Part shown: in pieces, positions 60,952 through 64,000 of the stretch
Layout: the number at the start of each line of letters is the position of its first letter
Numbering within the stretch: position 1 is the stretch's first letter
From: Streptomyces rhizosphaerihabitans
Lineage (GTDB): Bacteria; Actinomycetota; Actinomycetes; Streptomycetales; Streptomycetaceae
Assembly: GCF_025399795.1 (NCBI RefSeq)
Contig: NZ_JAODTZ010000041.1
Location: 28,247-92,246, forward strand
Reading direction: 5' to 3'
Length of the DNA: 64,000 nucleotides
The notes under the pieces: model-generated
Told to the model about the DNA's origin: nothing
The model's database searches: none
Seen by the model: the letters and a program-made list of their open reading frames with translations, nothing else
Position numbers and translations under genes: made by a program

Positions 60952-62097
60952 ATGACCGCATTCTCGCTTGATCCGGGGCAGATCGCCTGGTGTGCCGAGC
61001 TGCGCACACTGGCCGCGGAACACCTGCGCCCACTGGCCGACAAGGGCGAGCCCGGTCACGTCAACCGACCGCTCGTCGCCGAACTCGGCCGACTCGGCCT
61101 GCTCTCCCGTCTGTTCACCTCGGGCGCCCTCGACCTCTGCCTGATGCGCGAGTCCCTGGCCCAGGTCTGCACCGAGGCCGAGACGGCGCTGGCCCTCCAG
61201 GGGCTCGGCGCCCATCCGGTCCACGCGTACGGCACCCCGGCCCAGCGCGAGCACTGGCTGCCCCGGGTCGCGGGCGGCGGCGCAGTGGCGGCCTTCGCGC
61301 TGAGCGAGCCGGGCGCGGGATCGGACGCCGCCGCGCTGGCGCTGCGGGCGGACGAGGACGGCACCGGCGGCTGGCGGCTCACCGGCGAGAAATGCTGGAT
61401 CTCCAACGCCCCCGAGGCCGACTTCTACACCGTCTTCGCGCGGACCGCGCCCGACGCCGGAGCCCGCGGCGTCACCGCCTTCCTGGTCCCCGCCGACCGC
61501 CCCGGCCTCACCGGCACCCCGCTCGACATGCTCTCCCCGCACCCCATCGGCGCCCTCGCCTTCGACGGCGTACCCGTCACCGCGGACGACGTCCTCGGCG
61601 AACCCGACCACGGGTTCCGGGTCGCCATGAACACCCTCAACCTCTTCCGGCCGAGCGTGGGCGCCTTCGCCGTCGGCATGGCACAGGCCGCGCTGGACGC
61701 GACCCTCGCGCACACGGCGGGCCGCGAGGCGTTCGGCGGCCCGCTGAAGGACCTGCAGACCGTGGCCCACCAGGTCGCCGAGATGGCGTTGCGCACCGAG
61801 GCGGCCCGCCTGATGGTGTACGCGGCCGCGGCGGCGTACGACGAGGGGGCCACGGACGTGCCGCGGCGGGCGGCGATGGCGAAGCTGCTCGCGACCGAGA
61901 CGGCCCAGTACGTCGTCGACGCGGCCGTCCAGTTGCACGGCGCCCGCGCACTGCGCCGCGGCCATCTCCTCGAACACCTCTATCGCGAGGTGCGCGCTCC
62001 GCGCATCTACGAGGGAGCCAGCGAGGTCCAACGGACCGTCATCGCCAAGGAGTTGTACCGGGCGGCCGAGCAGAAGAAGGGCGCGGAGTCCGTATGA
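60952..62097 (+). CDS. Acyl-CoA dehydrogenase
   Basis: A 381-residue FAD acyl-CoA dehydrogenase. Segments: FALSEPGAGSDAAALALRAD (FAD/substrate), WISNAPEADFYTVFARTAP, TLAHTAGREAFGGPLKDLQT and the C-terminal HLYREVRAPRIYEGASEVQR with the catalytic-type E in EGASEVQRTVIAKE. It would introduce or use a double bond in the ring-derived acyl-CoA after the monooxygenase step. Its stop overlaps a micro-ORF that leads, through ATGA overlaps, to the RidA gene. Confidence 0.9.
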   Translation: MTAFSLDPGQIAWCAELRTLAAEHLRPLADKGEPGHVNRPLVAELGRLGLLSRLFTSGALDLCLMRESLAQVCTEAETALALQGLGAHPVHAYGTPAQREHWLPRVAGGGAVAAFALSEPGAGSDAAALALRADEDGTGGWRLTGEKCWISNAPEADFYTVFARTAPDAGARGVTAFLVPADRPGLTGTPLDMLSPHPIGALAFDGVPVTADDVLGEPDHGFRVAMNTLNLFRPSVGAFAVGMAQAALDATLAHTAGREAFGGPLKDLQTVAHQVAEMALRTEAARLMVYAAAAAYDEGATDVPRRAAMAKLLATETAQYVVDAAVQLHGARALRRGHLLEHLYREVRAPRIYEGASEVQRTVIAKELYRAAEQKKGAESV

Positions 62098-62138
62098 CCT
62101 CCGAGCAGACGTGGGACACGGGGTCGGGGTCCGCATGA
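62094..62138 (+). CDS. Micro-ORF 1 (14 residues), coupled
   Basis: MTSEQTWDTGSGSA, starting in the ATGA of the acyl-CoA dehydrogenase stop and ending in the ATGA of micro-ORF 2. It resembles the start of the RidA frame (MTAER) and micro-ORF 2 (MTVEQ). Confidence 0.4.
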   Translation: MTSEQTWDTGSGSA

Positions 62139-62173
62139 CCGTTGAACAAGCACAGGAAACGGGGTCCGTATGA
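62135..62173 (+). CDS. Micro-ORF 2 (12 residues), coupled
   Basis: MTVEQAQETGSV, beginning in the ATGA of micro-ORF 1 and ending in the ATGA that starts RidA. The GGGTCCGTATGACC junction is repeated three times, indicating duplication of a start-stop junction. Confidence 0.4.
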   Translation: MTVEQAQETGSV

Positions 62174-62568
62174 CCGCCGAGCGCGTCAACCCGCCCGAGC
62201 TCTCCCCGCCCGCCGGGTTCTCCCACGCCGTCGTCGCCACCGGCTCCCGTGTCGTCTTCCTGGCCGGACAGACCGCGCTCGACGTGGACGGGAAGGTGGT
62301 GGGGGAGACCCTGCCCCTGCAGTTCGAGCGGGCGCTGGTCAATCTGCTGACCGCGCTGCGCGCGGCGGGCGGCGTTCCCGCCGACCTCGCCCGGGTCACT
62401 GTCTACGCCACGGACGTCGCCGACTACCGCGTCCACGCTCCCGAACTGGGCCGCATCTGGCGCCGGTTGGCGGGCCGCGACTACCCCGCGATGGCCGTCA
62501 TCGGCGCCACGCGCCTGTGGGACGAACAGGCGCTGGTCGAACTCGACGGCTTCGCCGTGCTGGCGTAG
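62170..62568 (+). CDS. RidA-family imine/enamine deaminase
   Basis: A 132-residue RidA/YjgF-like protein: GFSHAVVATGSRVVFLAGQT, LPLQFERALVNLLTALRAAG and VTVYATDVADYRVHAPELG, YPAMAVIGATRLWDEQALVE. RidA proteins hydrolyse reactive enamines or imines to ketones and ammonia. In this pathway it would be suited to deaminate the enamine formed from 2-aminobenzoyl-CoA. The substrate link is inference. Some key residues (the Arg before the C-terminal V.xxx) appear conserved (ATRL). Confidence 0.88.
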   Translation: MTAERVNPPELSPPAGFSHAVVATGSRVVFLAGQTALDVDGKVVGETLPLQFERALVNLLTALRAAGGVPADLARVTVYATDVADYRVHAPELGRIWRRLAGRDYPAMAVIGATRLWDEQALVELDGFAVLA

Positions 62569-62592
62569 TAGGGCCCGCGGGGGAAGCGGAGA

Positions 62593-62712
62593 TCAGGCCG
62601 CGACGGCGAGCTGGTCCGCGAACACCCGGTGCGGAGCGACCACGCTGCCGTCGGGAAGCAGTTCGCCGCTGTCGTCGAAGACGATCGCGCCGTTGCACAG
62701 GAGATTCCTTCT
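62593..62712 (-). pseudogene. 3' remnant of a DUF5999-like gene at an element junction
   Basis: The reverse strand reads LLCNGAIVFDDSGELLPDGS then VVAPHRVFADQLAVAA. It matches the C-terminal half of the small Streptomyces DUF5999 proteins (LLCNGxxxFxDTGELLPDG). The N-terminal half is absent; from about 62712 the sequence changes to lower-GC, phage-like DNA. The gene was probably cut by insertion of the element. Confidence 0.65.
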
Positions 62713-62718
62713 CTGCAC

Positions 62719-62729
62719 CAACTAAGTTG
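62719..62729. promoter_or_regulatory. Palindrome CAACTAAGTTG at the junction
   Basis: An 11-bp palindrome right at the presumed insertion point. It may be part of an attachment site (attL or attR) of the element to the right. Confidence 0.35.
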
Positions 62730-62773
62730 ATCTTGTGGCTCAGGGTGCGCTCGCCTCACCTCATCGTCTGTGG

Positions 62774-62857
62774 TTGACAATCCCGCGACCCTAGGTAGAG
62801 TCTCTAGTACCTAGGTAGAGGCGCTAGTACGGTTGGAGCCAGTAGAGCCGCTACCAC
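62774..62857 (+). promoter_or_regulatory. PadR promoter with tandem 20-bp operators
   Basis: TTGACA (62774-62779) and TAGAGT (62796-62801) form a promoter with a 16-bp spacer. Two 20-bp tandem copies, starting CTAGGTAGAG at 62791 and 62811, cover the -10, and a third degenerate copy follows at about 62838. This fits autorepression by the PadR protein. Confidence 0.7.
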
Positions 62858-62876
62858 GACTTCCCAGGGGCAATTC

Positions 62877-63209
62877 ATGGAGCAGATTCGACTCACGCCG
62901 GCCACGGCGAAGGTTCTGAAGGAGCTACTCGACGACGTTCAGGGCCAGCACTACGGCCGGGAAATCATGCAGGCCACGGGGCTAAAGAGCGGGTCCCTGT
63001 ACCCGATCTTGGCCCGGCTAGAGCGTCAGGGCGTGATCGAGGCTGAGAAGGAAGAGATCGACCCGGTCGAGGCAGGCCGCCCCGCCCGTCGCTACTACAA
63101 GATCACGGGCGAGGGGGCTCGGGCGGCCCGCTTGGCGCTGGCCGAGCTCCATGAGCTCACACGGGCCCCGCAGGGGCGATCCGGGCTTCTACCGGGTCTA
63201 ACTACATAA
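62877..63209 (+). CDS. PadR-family regulator
   Basis: A 110-residue PadR winged-helix protein: KVLKELLDDVQGQHYGREIM, TGLKSGSLYPILARLERQGV and RPARRYYKITGEGARAARLA. PadR proteins of this short type are often autoregulators in phages and integrative elements. Its codon use and lower GC set it apart from the core genes. ATG at 62877; the operators lie upstream. Confidence 0.88.
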   Translation: MEQIRLTPATAKVLKELLDDVQGQHYGREIMQATGLKSGSLYPILARLERQGVIEAEKEEIDPVEAGRPARRYYKITGEGARAARLALAELHELTRAPQGRSGLLPGLTT

Positions 63210-63220
63210 GGTGGTACTGA

Positions 63221-63802
63221 ATGATCACGGTCCTGGCGGACGGCGTAAGTAGGGGCGAGAGCCTCCTGCAGGGCCTCGCCGCGTTCTCGGTTGCCGACTG
63301 GACGTTGGCGATCGCCGCGGCGCTGATCGCCGCTCTGCTGTTGGAGGTGACGGCTCTCGTGAAGAGGGCCGTCACCTCTAGGCTTCCGTTTCTCATCCTT
63401 CGCTGCACCGTGTTCATGGTGCCGTTCAAGGACTGGAAGGTTCTGTTTCACGAGGTCTGGGAGCCTGACCTTCACGACATCATGACCTCGAAGGGCGACG
63501 AAGGTCGTCCCAGCGAAAACATCCGTCGGTATCTGCGCGCGATGGGCTTCGCCTTCGGTCTCGTGGCCGGGGGTGCCATCCGCACTCAGATGCAGCGGGC
63601 CACGAAATCCCGTGGGCGTCAGGCATTTTCGCGGGCGCACATGGTGAGCTACGCCGCCATCAACATGACCGTCTCATCGGCTCTGATCCTCATGACCAAG
63701 GATCGGTTCTGGCTGTTCCTCATCATGTTGGGAAGTGTCGGTATCCAGATGGCAATTTCCTGGCGGTTCCTGCGGCGCCGTAGGGCAGAAGGAAGCCGGT
63801 GA
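63221..63802 (+). CDS. Element-encoded membrane protein
   Basis: A 193-residue protein with three or four hydrophobic helices (WTLAIAAALIAALLLEVTAL; LPFLILRCTVFMVPF; SYAAINMTVSSALILM; FWLFLIMLGSVGIQMAIS) separated by basic loops. It follows the padR gene by 11 bp, likely in one operon, and is followed by two strong hairpins. Function unknown. Confidence 0.7.
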   Translation: MITVLADGVSRGESLLQGLAAFSVADWTLAIAAALIAALLLEVTALVKRAVTSRLPFLILRCTVFMVPFKDWKVLFHEVWEPDLHDIMTSKGDEGRPSENIRRYLRAMGFAFGLVAGGAIRTQMQRATKSRGRQAFSRAHMVSYAAINMTVSSALILMTKDRFWLFLIMLGSVGIQMAISWRFLRRRRAEGSR

Positions 63803-63806
63803 TGCC

Positions 63807-63837
63807 TGTGGGGCCCAGAAGGTAGCTGGGCCCCACA
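63807..63837 (+). terminator. Terminator hairpin
   Basis: TGTGGGGCCCAG and CTGGGCCCCACA form a perfect 12-bp stem with a 7-nt loop, 4 bp after the membrane-protein stop. Confidence 0.8.
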
Positions 63838-63864
63838 CGCATCACTCTGGCACAGAATCGAGCG

Positions 63865-63908
63865 ATGAGCACCGCCGGAGAGACGCATGTCTCTCCGGCG
63901 GTGCTCAT
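63865..63908. terminator. Bidirectional 19-bp hairpin
   Basis: ATGAGCACCGCCGGAGAGA and its exact complement flank a 6-nt loop. It stands between the rightward membrane-protein gene and a leftward frame entering from the edge, so it likely terminates both. Confidence 0.75.
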
Positions 63909-63910
63909 GA

Positions 63911-64000
63911 TCATTCGTCGTGGCACTGTTCCGGCCTGGGGTGAGGCATGCCAAGTGTCACTGGCGGCCGTCGTGTCAAGCGGGCCGCTTCGGCCTGCTT
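63911..64000 (-). CDS. Partial reverse-strand gene, C-terminal end
   Basis: An open frame from the window edge reads KQAEAARLTRRPPVTLGMPH and ends PRPEQCHDE before a TGA. The hairpin at 63865-63908 lies directly beyond its stop. Too short to assign. Confidence 0.35.
   Translation of the reverse strand, partial: KQAEAARLTRRPPVTLGMPHPRPEQCHDE

Noticed and set aside
59044..62436. An open frame of over 1100 codons on the reverse strand
   Set aside because: Only the part up to 60825 is the CoA ligase. The upstream half is the antisense of acyl-CoA dehydrogenase and RidA, and has no family-like sequence.

Overview
The window looks like a piece of Streptomyces chromosome. GC content is very high, genes are densely packed with ATGA/GTGA start-stop overlaps, and the families are typical of that genus: F420-type luciferase-like oxidoreductases, a SepF paralogue, a DUF6099-like protein, a DUF5999-like remnant, and GC-rich palindromic intergenic repeats. 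No rRNA, tRNA or CRISPR array was found.

Layout. Positions 1-3.3 kb are the end of an integrative element: replication-initiator-like gene, XRE regulator, excisionase-like gene and tyrosine integrase. Three of its genes appear to begin at non-ATG/GTG codons. Positions 3.4-10 kb are accessory and partly decayed: an RmlD-like reductase, an IS256-type transposase scrap, a DUF4839-like membrane protein, an endonuclease III-like protein, a cysteine-rich protein, a broken AbiEii-like toxin with its apparently intact partner, a broken phospholipase D-like gene, and a CDI-immunity-like protein. Positions 10.3-15.8 kb carry lipoproteins, membrane proteins and a large secreted BNR/propeller protein that contains an in-frame copy of an intergenic palindrome.

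Positions 16.0-24.7 kb hold a complete four-gene type II Wadjet (JetABCD) anti-plasmid system with overlapping genes. From 24.9 to 43.7 kb come an HxlR/SRPBCC/luciferase-like cluster, membrane proteins, a three-gene MoxR/VWA cassette, an SDR coupled to a truncated acyl-CoA dehydrogenase, a GT87-like glycosyltransferase, a double-Mop molbindin, SepF, an ATPase-MazG pair, and a TetR/SDR divergent pair with two palindromic operators. Positions 44.0-48.0 kb encode the Hen1-Pnkp RNA repair pair, followed by an array of about seven hairpin repeats. Positions 49.0-53.5 kb hold an SPFH protein plus an unusual NAD-kinase-like protein, divergent from arginine deiminase and ornithine carbamoyltransferase, with two palindromes in the shared promoter region.

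Positions 54.7-62.6 kb look like a CoA-dependent aminobenzoate (anthranilate) or salicylate catabolic cluster: CoA ligase, bifunctional monooxygenase/reductase, enoyl-CoA hydratase, acyl-CoA dehydrogenase, RidA and a PaaX regulator. A 31-bp composite motif occurs at both divergent promoters. At about 62.71 kb a DUF5999-like gene is cut, and a second, phage-like element begins. It carries a PadR regulator with tandem 20-bp operators, a membrane protein and two strong terminators, and continues past the window edge.
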